A stretch of DNA of 32,604 nt, taken from the NCBI GenBank assembly GCA_017937505.1, contig JAGBDL010000110.1:1-32604 (forward strand). Direction: 5' to 3'. Positions 1 through 8,833 of the stretch are shown in pieces; positions within the stretch are counted from its first letter, which is position 1; each line of letters begins with the position of its first letter. The stretch comes from Clostridia bacterium (GTDB taxonomy: Bacteria; Bacillota; Clostridia; Christensenellales; Aristaeellaceae). A program made the position numbers and the translations under genes. Below the pieces are notes generated by a model. The model had not been told where the DNA came from and searched no databases. It saw only the letters and a program-made list of their open reading frames with translations.

Positions 1-953
1 ACGACGGCGTATTCCCGCAGCATCGCCATGATGCACGCGCGGATTGTGCCGGGCGCCGCACCCGTCAGCGCAGTGAAAAACACGAGGAAAGCGCTCAGCA
101 CGGCAAAGCGCATCTTCCGCCCGACCGGCGCGCGTGAAAGCAGCGCGCTGACCACGCCCGCAATCATGCTCAGGTGCAGGCCGGAGACCGTCAGGATGTG
201 CGCCGTGCCCGTCAGGCGCATGGCTGCGGCAGTCTCGCTGTCCAGGCCGGACCTGTCGCCCAGCATCACGCCCCGGAACAGCGCCGCCTGCCCGCCAAAG
301 AGCGTCTCGATCTGCGCAGCGATCCCCGCGCGGAGCCGGCGCAGCCACTCGCCCGGCGAGAACCGACCCTCGCCCTGCGCCGTCCATCCCGGCAGCAGAT
401 AGCCGGAAAGCTCGTATCCGTCACAGATGGCCCGGATTCGCCAGTTCATGCCGCCCGGGTTGCGCGGCTCCTCCGGCGCAAAAAGCCGTCCCGTGCCCTG
501 CACGCGCTGGCCAACCAGGGGCTCGTCCGGCGGCATGGCGCTCTCCCCGTCCTCCCGCATCAGCGTGACGGCCACGGGCCGCGACGACGCCGCTTCGCCG
601 TCCACCGTCACGTCCGCCAGCATCACGCGGTACGGCCTGAGGATGCTCTTCACCGTGCCCTCGATGGACACGCCGGGCGCCGTCGGCAGATCGCGGCGGC
701 GCAGCGCGCTGCCCGCGCGCAGATTGCCCAGCAGCAGCATGCAGATCAGCCGGCAAAAAAGCGCGCGCTTTCGCCGCAGCAGGCGCACAGCGCCCAACGC
801 AAGCGAAAACGCGCAAAGGATCATCAGGTATTGGGGAGGAAGCATGGCGATTTCCGTCAGATAAATGCCCAGCAGATACGCGGCCGCAGCCGCCATCAGC
901 CTGCGGCGAACGGGCAGCAACACGGGCGGCTTCTGCCCGGCATGCTTCTTCAC
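1..953 (-). CDS. comEC: ComEC/Rec2-type DNA uptake channel, N-terminal part (cut by window edge)
   Basis: ComEC forms the inner-membrane channel that passes single-stranded DNA into the cell during natural transformation. The start is a GTG at 953-951 that overlaps the TGA stop of the MATE gene as GTGA. About 317 residues are in the window and the frame stays open to base 1. The N-terminus is a run of hydrophobic segments (for example LMAAAAAYLLGIYL and YLMILCAFSLALGAVRLL), followed by a DUF4131-like soluble stretch. The ComEC signature GTAHILTVSGLHLSM lies near the truncated end, followed by further membrane segments. It is the last visible gene of the glycosyltransferase operon, so it may be co-transcribed with glycan genes. 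The C-terminal metallo-beta-lactamase-like domain of long ComEC forms would lie outside the window and cannot be judged. Confidence 0.9.
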   Translation of the reverse strand, partial: MKKHAGQKPPVLLPVRRRLMAAAAAYLLGIYLTEIAMLPPQYLMILCAFSLALGAVRLLRRKRALFCRLICMLLLGNLRAGSALRRRDLPTAPGVSIEGTVKSILRPYRVMLADVTVDGEAASSRPVAVTLMREDGESAMPPDEPLVGQRVQGTGRLFAPEEPRNPGGMNWRIRAICDGYELSGYLLPGWTAQGEGRFSPGEWLRRLRAGIAAQIETLFGGQAALFRGVMLGDRSGLDSETAAAMRLTGTAHILTVSGLHLSMIAGVVSALLSRAPVGRKMRFAVLSAFLVFFTALTGAAPGTIRACIMAMLREYAV

Positions 954-2338
954 GGCTTTTGCACACTCCCCTGTCTGGCGATGCAGCGGTCAAGCCATCT
1001 GCCGCGCAGATAATAGACGATGAACATGGCGGAGGTGATGACCCAGGTGATCGGATAGCTCAGCAGCAGCACCGGCAGCTGATGCATCCTGGGCACGACA
1101 ACCGTCACCCAGAACACGCGCATCAGGCATACGCCGGTGAGCGTCATCAGCGTGGGCATCAGCGAATCGCCCGCGCCGCGCATCGCGCCGGAGAGGATTT
1201 CGATGCACAGATAGGTGATCCACGTCGGCACAATCAGGCGGATGATGGACATGCCCGTCTCCACGACGTGCGCATCGTCCGTGAACATGCCCAGCATCGG
1301 GCGGCCAACCGTCAGGATCAGCGCGCTCATGAACACCGTCACGCCGGCGGCCATGCCCAGACACACGCGCACGCTGCGGCGCATTCTGTCGTAGCGCCGC
1401 GCGCCGAAGTTCTGCCCCGCGAACGTGGTGATCGACACGCCGAACGCGCTGATCATCATCCAGTACAGGCCGTCGATCTTGCCGTACGCCGTCCAGGCCG
1501 CCATCACATCCGTGCCGAAGCCGTTGACGCTGGCCTGAATGATCATATTGGACAGCGAGTACATGACCGACTGCAATCCCGCCGGCAGGCCGATTTGCAC
1601 GATGCGCAGAAGCATGTCGCCATGGAAGCGAATCTTCCCAGCGTACAGGCGGTACACCGGCTGCGCATGGCACAGGCTGACGAGGATCAGCACCGCGCTG
1701 ACGACCTGGGAGAGCACCGTGGCAATCGCCGCGCCGCGCACGCCCATTTCAAGGCCCAGCACCAGGAGAATATCCAGCACGATGTTGGTCAGCGCCGCGC
1801 AGATGAGAAACAGCATCGGCCGCCGGGAATCGCCCACCGCGCGCAGCACGCCGGAGCCGATGTTGTACACCAGCTGCGGAATCATGCCCAGAAAATAGAT
1901 GTTCAGATACGGCAGCGCGTAGGCCATGACCTCCTGCGGCGTGCCCATCATTTCAAGGATGCCGCCGGCGCACAGCAGGCCCACCGCCGTCAGCAGCGCG
2001 CCGCTTGAAAGCGCCAGCGCGATCGTCGTGTGCACCGCGCGGGAGACGTCCTGCGCCTTTCGCGCGCCAAAGAGCTGCGCGATGATGACCGACGCGCCGG
2101 AGGCCAGGCCCACAAAAAAGCCGACCAGCAGATTGATGAGCGTGCCGGTCGAGCCGCCGACAGCCGCCAGCGCCTCCTTGCCGACAGCCTTGCCGACGAT
2201 GATCGCGTCCGCCGTGTTGTACAGCTGCTGAAAGAACGTGCCCAGCACGATCGGGAAAAAGAACAAAAGCAGCTGCTTCCAGATCACGCCCTCGGTGATG
2301 CCGTTGATATCCGGATGCTGCCTGATCAGTCTTCTCAT
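950..2338 (-). CDS. MATE family transporter
   Basis: This is an integral membrane antiporter of the MATE/NorM class in the MOP superfamily. Members export cationic drugs or metabolites using a sodium or proton gradient. I start it at ATG 2338-2336, preceded by GGAAAGGA at good spacing, giving 462 residues, the usual family length. A longer upstream frame has no similarity and overlaps the preceding gene. The N-terminus carries the typical sequence FFPIVLGTFFQQLYNTADAI, then VGLASGASVIIAQLFGAR. A second half-repeat contains LPAGLQSVMYSLSNMIIQASVNGFGTD in order, so about twelve membrane segments are expected. It follows the FrhB-like gene by 46 bp. In a glycan operon it occupies the place where a lipid-linked oligosaccharide flippase of the same superfamily would be expected. 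That role is inference, because the sequence looks like ordinary MATE rather than Wzx. Confidence 0.88.
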   Translation of the reverse strand: MRRLIRQHPDINGITEGVIWKQLLLFFFPIVLGTFFQQLYNTADAIIVGKAVGKEALAAVGGSTGTLINLLVGFFVGLASGASVIIAQLFGARKAQDVSRAVHTTIALALSSGALLTAVGLLCAGGILEMMGTPQEVMAYALPYLNIYFLGMIPQLVYNIGSGVLRAVGDSRRPMLFLICAALTNIVLDILLVLGLEMGVRGAAIATVLSQVVSAVLILVSLCHAQPVYRLYAGKIRFHGDMLLRIVQIGLPAGLQSVMYSLSNMIIQASVNGFGTDVMAAWTAYGKIDGLYWMMISAFGVSITTFAGQNFGARRYDRMRRSVRVCLGMAAGVTVFMSALILTVGRPMLGMFTDDAHVVETGMSIIRLIVPTWITYLCIEILSGAMRGAGDSLMPTLMTLTGVCLMRVFWVTVVVPRMHQLPVLLLSYPITWVITSAMFIVYYLRGRWLDRCIARQGSVQKP

Positions 2339-2384
2339 AAATCCTTTCCTTGTCCATGCGCCGCCATGCCCGGCGGCGCACGCT

Positions 2385-3578
2385 TCACCCTCTGCCCAGC
2401 AGGACGCGGACGCGCCGCAGCAGACCCTTGGGCAGATGCGCGATGCGCGCCGCGGCGCGCTCAAGCCGTCCCGGGCCGGCGAGCAGCTTCATCACATACG
2501 CGCTCTCGAAGCCCTTCCTCTTATATCGCCTGAAAAACGCCTCGCGGTTCTGATGTGGCTTCGCCGCGTGCGCGATGCTCGGGTTATCGCGCAGCAGCTT
2601 CTGCGTGCCCTCAATCGGGAAAACCGCAAGCTGCGACCGGCAGGCCTCGAATGCCTGCCTGCCCCGCTTCGTATTCAGGAACACGAGCGACATGCCCGTG
2701 TCGTCATCCGCATCGGGCGTAACCTCCTGTATGCCCCACAGATCCGCGACGGTGATGTCGGCCGGATGGTGCCCCTCGCGCATCGTCTCGCACTGCGTGC
2801 ACGACGGGCGCAGGTACAGATTCTGCAAAAAGCCGTAGAGGAACGGCTCCGTCGTCTGCTGGCCGGCATGCTCCGTGCCGTCCTCGAACGTCGCCACGGC
2901 GGAAAAGTCCTTCCAGCCCCTTCGCTTGTCGCGGAAGGTGTAGCGCACGACCCGCTGGCCATGCCTTTTCTCCAGCTCGCGCAGATACGAGGCAAACACG
3001 CCGGGCGACGGCACGCCGTGACAGACGAAATCGACCGTCAGCAGCAGGTCGCTCTCCTTCTTGCCCACGCGCGCCTTCAGGCCGCTGATCTGGCAGGGCG
3101 TGCCGGAAAAGAGCACCGGGATGCCGCGCTCCAGCAGCGCCGCTGCATGGGCGATCGCCTCCGACGCGTCGCTCTGCACATACTTGCTGCCGCGCATGCC
3201 GTCCAGCTCCGTCTCGTCAAACGCACCGATGTGCTCCACGCGCAGCGCCTCGTCAAACGCGGCGCCGAAGACCACGCCGCCCCGCTTCATCCATGCCCTC
3301 GCCAGCGCGGTGAACACGCCGCCGGAGGAGGACGCCCGGCGAAGCGCCTCGTCCCGGTTCTGCGCACCGAAGAGCTGCGGCCTGTTTTCTGCCTGCGTCC
3401 TGCCCGCCGGGCAGCGCTTCTCGCACAGGTCGCATTCCACGCAACGGGTGCCGTCGACAGCCGGATACAGGAAGCCCTCCTCGTCCGGCTGCATCGTGAT
3501 CGCGCCCCTGGGGCAGATGCTCATGCACGCGCCGCAGCCCGTGCACTCCGCCTTGCTTTTCCTGACCGTCTGTCTCAT
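2385..3578 (-). CDS. FrhB-like iron-sulfur flavoprotein (coenzyme F420 hydrogenase/dehydrogenase beta subunit family)
   Basis: This 397-residue protein begins with two 4Fe-4S ferredoxin motifs (Cys 12, 15, 18, 22 and Cys 46, 49, 52, 56). The FrhB N- and C-terminal domains follow, with family-type stretches such as SSSGGVFTALA, FSGTPCQISGLK, VDFVCHGVPSP and HPADITVADLWG. In methanogens FrhB binds F420 and flavin. In gut Clostridia and Bacteroidetes such genes recur in polysaccharide clusters beside pyruvyl transferases, where the substrate is unknown. It is 13 bp downstream of the pyruvyl transferase gene and is presumably co-translated. The start ATG at 3578 has a GGGAGAGAG site. I infer a redox step on a sugar or its pyruvyl/lipid carrier; nothing in the sequence fixes the substrate. 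Confidence 0.87.
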   Translation of the reverse strand: MRQTVRKSKAECTGCGACMSICPRGAITMQPDEEGFLYPAVDGTRCVECDLCEKRCPAGRTQAENRPQLFGAQNRDEALRRASSSGGVFTALARAWMKRGGVVFGAAFDEALRVEHIGAFDETELDGMRGSKYVQSDASEAIAHAAALLERGIPVLFSGTPCQISGLKARVGKKESDLLLTVDFVCHGVPSPGVFASYLRELEKRHGQRVVRYTFRDKRRGWKDFSAVATFEDGTEHAGQQTTEPFLYGFLQNLYLRPSCTQCETMREGHHPADITVADLWGIQEVTPDADDDTGMSLVFLNTKRGRQAFEACRSQLAVFPIEGTQKLLRDNPSIAHAAKPHQNREAFFRRYKRKGFESAYVMKLLAGPGRLERAAARIAHLPKGLLRRVRVLLGRG

Positions 3579-3591
3579 CGTCTCTCTCCCG

Positions 3592-4758
3592 TCACTTCGC
3601 CAGGTTCATCACTGCGGAGAGAATCTCCCCGCGCCCCGCCGTATAGTCCGGCATGCGCGCCGTGAGAAACGCCCGCTCCTCCTGAGCGCGCGCCCTCATC
3701 GCCTCGTACGCCGCAATCAGCTCCGCTTCGCCGCCCAGCTCCTGCACCGGGATCAGGTGCCCGGCCTCGTCGCCGAACAGATCGCGTGCGATGCCCCTGG
3801 CCTTGACCGAGTAGCCGATCACCAGCGTCGGCACGCCGGTCGAGTAGCCCGCCACCGACGCGTGCGTGCGCGCCGTCACCAGCGCCGCAAGGCGCGCGAT
3901 ATAGCCCTTGAGCTGCGGCGCGGTCAGCGCTTCGGCCTGCGGGAGCAGGAACACGCGAGGCTCGTTTTCAAACTGCGCCTTGATCCTGCCCAGCGCGTCC
4001 ATGTCGTTGTCGTGTGCCCAGAACACATGCGGGATCAGCGCCACGGCGCAGTCGCTCGTATTCAGGATGTGGCGCACCAGCCCCACAAACGCATGAAGCG
4101 TCCTGTCGCCGTCCTTCGCCCGGCTCAGAATCAGCGGGCTCACGTTGAGGCCCACCGTCTTTCCCTCGCGCCAGCCGTCCGGCAGCGGCAGCTCCTCGCG
4201 CACCATCGTGAACGCCGGATCGCACCAGCGAATCACCGGCAGGCCGGCTGCGCGCATCGCTTCCTCCGTGATCGACTCGCGCGCGACGATCAGGTCGTAG
4301 GCGCGCAGGTCGCAAAGCGTCTCGCCCTTGATGATGTCCGGCTCCACCGAGCAGCCCCACAGCACGAGCGGCTTGCCCGCGCGGCACAGGCGTCCGTTGA
4401 TCACCTGCAGATGCTCCTGGTGGCCGTAGCAGTAGGTATCCCCGCCGATGGACAGGCAGACGTCGCTTTTTTTGCCCAGATCGGTGACCGTGGCGTGCTT
4501 GCGGGCGACCTCCTGCTCGCGCGGGATGCCCAGGCGAAAGCCGATGGAATTGACGAGCCGACGCACGCTGTACGGCGCAATCTGGCTGCAAACAATCCTG
4601 TCCACGCGCTCAAGCCGCTGCGCACGATCCTCCTGCGGCGCGTCGGAGGCCAGAGAGACCGCCGCCAGGCCGTCAAAGAGCGCCGCCGTCGAGCGCACGA
4701 TCGCCTCGCAGCCGCGGTTTCCGCAGCCGCCGTGGTTGTAGAGCATGATCTGCTTCAT
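3592..4758 (-). CDS. polysaccharide pyruvyl transferase family protein (CsaB-like)
   Basis: The family transfers pyruvate from phosphoenolpyruvate to cell-surface sugars, creating negatively charged ketals. The best-known case is CsaB, which prepares wall polymers to bind SLH domains. I choose ATG 4758-4756 because it overlaps the upstream TGA as ATGA. An ATG 15 bases earlier would add five residues. The product is 388 residues. Visible family features are the N-terminal IMLYNHGGCGNRGCEAI, SIGGDTYCYG, LWGCSVEPD, the central DLIVARES, and the C-terminal VTARTHASVAGYSTGVPTLV with the characteristic R-x-H. The TGA at 3592-3594 is followed closely by the FrhB-like gene. The pairing with glycosyltransferases and an FrhB-like protein supports a surface-glycan role; the acceptor sugar is unknown. 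Confidence 0.87.
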   Translation of the reverse strand: MKQIMLYNHGGCGNRGCEAIVRSTAALFDGLAAVSLASDAPQEDRAQRLERVDRIVCSQIAPYSVRRLVNSIGFRLGIPREQEVARKHATVTDLGKKSDVCLSIGGDTYCYGHQEHLQVINGRLCRAGKPLVLWGCSVEPDIIKGETLCDLRAYDLIVARESITEEAMRAAGLPVIRWCDPAFTMVREELPLPDGWREGKTVGLNVSPLILSRAKDGDRTLHAFVGLVRHILNTSDCAVALIPHVFWAHDNDMDALGRIKAQFENEPRVFLLPQAEALTAPQLKGYIARLAALVTARTHASVAGYSTGVPTLVIGYSVKARGIARDLFGDEAGHLIPVQELGGEAELIAAYEAMRARAQEERAFLTARMPDYTAGRGEILSAVMNLAK

Positions 4759-5738
4759 CGCCTGATTCCCCATTTCCTTCCCGTCAGCTTCTCCCGGACG
4801 CGCATGAGCGTGTAAAACGCCGGGAATCCGCCCTGCCTGACCAGCCGGTACAGCCGCTTATCCTGCGGCAAAAGCCTGTCCTCCCGCACGCCGTCCATCG
4901 CAAGCGGGCGCACCCGCCTGTCAAACGTCTTCATGCACGCGCGGATGCCGCGCTCCTTCTCGTCGATCCAGACGCAGCTCTGCAAAAAGTCCCGGAAATA
5001 CCGCTCCTTCACGCCCTGCGCCAGCAGAATCGCGCTCATGCTGCGCAGCATGGGCTGATGCGCCTCGCTGTGGCCGCGGATACCCGCCATCGCCGACTGG
5101 CTGTGCACGCGGTAGACATAGGTGTAATCCGGCAGATGGGCAACCTTGTCCGCGCGCAGGAAGAGCTGCAGATTGAGCAGCGCGTCCTCGCCGATGCGCA
5201 CGCCCTCGTCAAGCCGCAGGCCGTCAAACAGCTCGCGCGCGTAAAGCTTGTTCCAGATGTTGTTGTAGATGCGGTGCATGTGAATGATCTCCCGGACGAT
5301 CTGTGCGCTTTCCTGCGCCACCGGCGGGAGATGAACCGGCATGCGCTGTCCCTTTTCCATGTCAAAGAGCGTATGATTGGCCGAGACGATCTGCGCTCCG
5401 GTGCGCGCCGCGCACTGAAACAGCGTGCGCAGGCTGTTTTCCTCCAGCGCGTCGTCCGCGTCCACGAACGCGATATACCGGCCCGTCGCCAGCGCGAGAC
5501 CCCGGTTGCGTGCGGCGGACACCCCGCCGTTTTCCGTATGGATCACCCGCGCCCGCGGCTCGACGCGCGCGAAATCATCCAGCATCGCCCCCGTCGCGTC
5601 GGTCGAGCCGTCGTCGATGAGGATCATCTGAAGCTCCGGCTCCCTCTGCGCCTTGAGGCTCTCCAGACACACGCTCAGATAGCGTCCGGCGTTATAGCAC
5701 GGCACGATGACGCTGATATCGGCCTGTGATTCACTCAT
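4755..5738 (-). CDS. family 2 glycosyltransferase (fourth of four paralogs)
   Basis: This is an inverting GT-A glycosyltransferase of 327 residues, expected to add a sugar from a nucleotide donor to a lipid-linked or surface glycan on the cytoplasmic membrane face. The nucleotide-binding fold is clear: ISVIVPCYNAGRYL (8-21), DDGSTDAT (42-49), ENGGVSAARNRGL (69-81) and the DADD metal-binding motif (93-96). The C-terminal half has the NIWNKLY and IGEDALLNLQLF segments shared with its three neighbours. The start is ATG 5738, with AGAAGGAG six bases upstream; a longer open frame upstream overlaps the previous gene and has no homology. It is separated by 20 bp from the paralog before it and overlaps the pyruvyl transferase gene by four bases. 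Confidence 0.9.
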   Translation of the reverse strand: MSESQADISVIVPCYNAGRYLSVCLESLKAQREPELQMILIDDGSTDATGAMLDDFARVEPRARVIHTENGGVSAARNRGLALATGRYIAFVDADDALEENSLRTLFQCAARTGAQIVSANHTLFDMEKGQRMPVHLPPVAQESAQIVREIIHMHRIYNNIWNKLYARELFDGLRLDEGVRIGEDALLNLQLFLRADKVAHLPDYTYVYRVHSQSAMAGIRGHSEAHQPMLRSMSAILLAQGVKERYFRDFLQSCVWIDEKERGIRACMKTFDRRVRPLAMDGVREDRLLPQDKRLYRLVRQGGFPAFYTLMRVREKLTGRKWGIRR

Positions 5739-5758
5739 GTGTACTCCTTCTTCCCGGC

Positions 5759-6691
5759 TTACGGCAGCAAAAAGCTCAATGCAGGCAGCGCACGAAGCGC
5801 CAGGTAGTACAGCTTCTGCTTGGCGGGCAGGCTGCCAAAGGCCACGTCCTTGGTGATGCGCGCCACCATGGCGCGGGAAAGCGAGCACGCCGCCTTTGCC
5901 CGTCCCCGGTCCGCCCGCAGCGTGCGGATGTAGAGATCGATGTGCGCGCGGAACAGCGGCGTCGCCAGATCGTGCGCGTCAATGAAGCGACCGATGCCCT
6001 CGATCATCGGCACGCTGCGCGCGTAAAAGTCCTTGTGGGCCCGCGTCATCGCGGAATCCCCGCCGAATTCGTAGATGTAGACGGTCTCCCCGCTCATGCG
6101 CCAGGCGCGCGCGGCGGCAAACGCGTCGAGGTTGAACAGCACGTCCTCGCCCACCTTCACGCCCTCGGGCGCGCGCACGCCGTGCGCGCGAATCAGCTGC
6201 GTGCGGTACAGCCGGGCGCACATGCTGTTGAGCGCACTGTCCCCGCGCAGAAGGCTCTCCAGCACGGTCTGTAGATCGCCGTCCGCGCAGGCGTGGTACT
6301 CCTCCCGGCCGCCCTCGTCGCGAAAGCGCATCACATACGCGCCGCAGGCGATGTCCGTTTCCTCATCAGTCAGCGACAGCAGGTGCGTCAGCGCGTGCGG
6401 CAGAAGGTGGTCGTCCGCGTCCACAAACGACAGCCACGTTCCCCGCGCCGCGTCGATGCCCGCGTTGCGCGCGGCGGACACGCCCCCGTTCTCCTGATGG
6501 ATGACGCGCATGCGCGGCTCGTCCTGCGCCAGACGGGTCAGAACGGCCAGGGTGTCGTCCCTTGAGCCGTCGTCCACGGCGATCAATTCCCAGCTTTCCT
6601 CCGTCTGCGCCTGGATGCTGCGCACGGTGCGCGCAAGCGTCCGGCCGCTTTGGTAGCACGGCATGACGATGGACACAAGCGGCCTGTTCAT
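5759..6691 (-). CDS. family 2 glycosyltransferase (third of four paralogs)
   Basis: A GT2 enzyme of 310 residues. Motifs seen are VSIVMPCYQSGRTL (6-19), DDGSRDDT (40-47), ENGGVSAARNAGI (67-79) and DADD (91-94). After the catalytic domain comes the SMCARLYRTQLI and VGEDVLFNLDAF signature shared across the tandem set. Start ATG 6691 overlaps the stop of the preceding paralog (ATGA). The stop TAA at 5761-5759 is one of the few non-TGA stops in this operon. Donor and acceptor sugars cannot be read from sequence. Confidence 0.9.
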   Translation of the reverse strand: MNRPLVSIVMPCYQSGRTLARTVRSIQAQTEESWELIAVDDGSRDDTLAVLTRLAQDEPRMRVIHQENGGVSAARNAGIDAARGTWLSFVDADDHLLPHALTHLLSLTDEETDIACGAYVMRFRDEGGREEYHACADGDLQTVLESLLRGDSALNSMCARLYRTQLIRAHGVRAPEGVKVGEDVLFNLDAFAAARAWRMSGETVYIYEFGGDSAMTRAHKDFYARSVPMIEGIGRFIDAHDLATPLFRAHIDLYIRTLRADRGRAKAACSLSRAMVARITKDVAFGSLPAKQKLYYLALRALPALSFLLP

Positions 6692-7710
6692 TGCGGCATC
6701 TCCTTCTTTTTGCGCAAGGCAAACGCGGCCTCGCCGAGCTTGCGGCGCAGCACCTGCACGGGGTAGATCAGCGGATAGACGCGCGGATACGCGCCGCTGC
6801 GGCACAGCCGCCAAAGCACGCGCGCGCTTGGAGTCAGCCGGCCTTCGTCAAGATCATCAAGCGGCAGGAGCGGCAGAACGTCCGCGTCAAACCGGCGAAT
6901 CACGCCGGCCACGCCGCCGTCCTTGTACAGCCGCAGCGCCGCGCTGTCCACGTACGCGGCAAAGTAGGCTTCCATCTGCCCGCGTCTGAGGAGCATGCCC
7001 CGCATCGTGAGCAACCAAAGCCTGTGGCGCTCCATCTCGCCCGCGGCCTGCGCGTGCATCGCGGAGGCGCCGTGCATGCGGTAGCGGTACGCCACGCGGT
7101 TCACATACGCGATGGCGCGCCCGCAGAGCACGGCCTCCAGATTGAACAGCGCGTCCTCCGCGATCTTCACGCCCGCCTGGAGCCGCAGGCCCTCGCGCTC
7201 GATCAGGGCGCGCCGGTGCAGCTTGCAGCACATGATGTTGAGCACACAGTCGCCCTCGATCAGCCGCAGCGCCGCCGCGCGCCGCTGGGCCTCGCCCCGC
7301 CTGTCCATCCAGCGCGTCTGCGGGATGACGGTTTCCAGGGGGCCGTTTTCATCAAACGTCTCGTGCGGGCAGACCACCATGTCCACATTTTCATCCGTGC
7401 CGGAGAGCATCGTCTGGAGCGCGTCCGGAGGCAGCAGGTCGTCGCTGTCCACGAATGTGATCCACTCGCCCCGCGCATGCTCAAGCCCCAGGTTGCGCGC
7501 AGCGGCCACGCCGCGGTTTTCCTGCGCCAGCACACGCACGCGAGTGTCCCTTTCGGCATACGCCTGCGCCACGGCAAGCGTGCCGTCCACCGATCCATCG
7601 TCAATCAGGATCGCTTCAAAGTCCTCCATCGTCTGCGCAAGCACGGAATCCATGCATGCGCCCAGATAGGCCTCGCTGTTGTAGCACGGGATGATGATGC
7701 TGACCTTCAC
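6688..7710 (-). CDS. family 2 glycosyltransferase (second of four paralogs)
   Basis: A GT2 enzyme of 340 residues. It starts with GTG at 7710-7708, which overlaps the stop of the preceding gene as GTGA, so translation is probably coupled. Motifs are VSIIIPCYNSEAYL (3-16), DDGSVDGT (37-44), ENRGVAAARNLGL (64-76) and DSDD (88-91), where serine replaces alanine of the neighbours' DADD. The tail has NIMCCKLHRRALI and IAEDALFNLEAV, the same architecture as the other three paralogs. It ends with a basic stretch (RKKKE), common in peripheral membrane glycosyltransferases. Confidence 0.9.
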   Translation of the reverse strand: MKVSIIIPCYNSEAYLGACMDSVLAQTMEDFEAILIDDGSVDGTLAVAQAYAERDTRVRVLAQENRGVAAARNLGLEHARGEWITFVDSDDLLPPDALQTMLSGTDENVDMVVCPHETFDENGPLETVIPQTRWMDRRGEAQRRAAALRLIEGDCVLNIMCCKLHRRALIEREGLRLQAGVKIAEDALFNLEAVLCGRAIAYVNRVAYRYRMHGASAMHAQAAGEMERHRLWLLTMRGMLLRRGQMEAYFAAYVDSAALRLYKDGGVAGVIRRFDADVLPLLPLDDLDEGRLTPSARVLWRLCRSGAYPRVYPLIYPVQVLRRKLGEAAFALRKKKEMPQ

Positions 7711-8750
7711 GGCGTATCCTCCCGTCCCTGCACAAGGCTGGCCGCGCCCTTCACGTCGCCGCGCAGCCAGCGCAGGGCAAACACGCGCGCGCGAATCTGC
7801 GTGCGCACACCCTTGTGCGTCTTGAGCGTGTACATGAGCAGCGGCATGGGCGAGATCAGCGCACGCAGCAGGCTTCTCATCGTCCCGTTGTCCCGGTATT
7901 CCTCCATCGCGCGGTGCACATCATCAAGCTCCGGGTCCAGCCGGATGCCCTTGGTGATCAGCTTGTCGTAGCAAAGCACCGGCAGCACGTCTTTGATCTC
8001 GTCAAACCGGCCGCATGTTTTCGCATATTCCCACAGCCGCACGGACAGCGTCATCAGCCGCCGGGCCAGCCGGGGCTTTTTCATGCCCATCAGCGAATCG
8101 CCGCGCTGGACATAGTACACATACGGCGTATCCAGCGCCGCAATCGTGTGCGTATGCATCAGATACTGCGCGGAAAACAGCGTATCCTCCGCGAAAATCT
8201 CGTCATTCGGCGCAAAGCGCAGGCCGTTTTCCTCGATCACGCTGCGGCGGTAGAGCTTGCTCCACGCCTCCTGACCGTGCCGATACGGCATCCAGTACCG
8301 GTAGAAATAGTTGGCGAGGCCGAGCCGGTCCACGTCGATCGTCCCGCTCTCAAAGCGCAGGTACGGCCCCTGCTCCTGTCCGTCCACGACCAGCGCGTAG
8401 TTGTAGAGCACCTGCTGCGCGCCGGTTTCATCCGCCGCGCGTACGGTTTCCTCCAGCCACCGCGGCGCAACATAATCGTCCGCATCAACGAACGCGATGT
8501 ACTCGCCCCGCGCCGCATCAAGCCCCGCGTTGCGCGCGGAGGACAGGCCGCCGTTCTCCTTGTGGATCTGGCGGATGCGGCCGTCGCGCTGCGCGTACGC
8601 CTGCATGATCGCCGGACAGCCGTCCTTCGTGCCGTCGTCAACCAGGATCAGCTCGAAATCGGCAAACGTCTGCGCCAGAATGCTGTCGAGGCATTTCGGC
8701 AGATACGCCTCCACCTGATAGACCGGCACAATCACGCTCACACGGCACAT
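7707..8750 (-). CDS. family 2 glycosyltransferase (first of four paralogs, first gene of the operon)
   Basis: A GT2 enzyme of 347 residues. Motifs are VSVIVPVYQVEAYL (4-17), DDGTKDG (38-44), ENGGLSSARNAGL (65-77) and DADD (89-92). EAWSKLYRRSVI and FAEDTLFSAQYL follow in the C-terminal half. The start ATG 8750 has a GGGAAG site and lies about 40 bases downstream of a good promoter (8794-8823), making this the first gene of an eight-gene unit that runs to comEC. It likely adds an early sugar of a surface glycan, but gene order does not prove reaction order. Confidence 0.9.
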   Translation of the reverse strand: MCRVSVIVPVYQVEAYLPKCLDSILAQTFADFELILVDDGTKDGCPAIMQAYAQRDGRIRQIHKENGGLSSARNAGLDAARGEYIAFVDADDYVAPRWLEETVRAADETGAQQVLYNYALVVDGQEQGPYLRFESGTIDVDRLGLANYFYRYWMPYRHGQEAWSKLYRRSVIEENGLRFAPNDEIFAEDTLFSAQYLMHTHTIAALDTPYVYYVQRGDSLMGMKKPRLARRLMTLSVRLWEYAKTCGRFDEIKDVLPVLCYDKLITKGIRLDPELDDVHRAMEEYRDNGTMRSLLRALISPMPLLMYTLKTHKGVRTQIRARVFALRWLRGDVKGAASLVQGREDTP

Positions 8751-8793
8751 CCGTCTTCCCTCCTCACACGCAGATACGCAACCATACAGATTG

Positions 8794-8823
8794 ATTATAC
8801 CATACGATACAAGGTCATGACAA
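8794..8823 (-). promoter_or_regulatory. sigma-A-type promoter of the glycosyltransferase-comEC operon
   Basis: Read on the minus strand, TTGTCA (8823-8818) is separated by 18 bases from a perfect TATAAT (8799-8794). Transcription would begin near 8787, about 37 bases before the first glycosyltransferase start. No other convincing promoter occurs inside the tightly packed operon. Confidence 0.65.
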
Positions 8824-8833
8824 GGGCCTCCCC

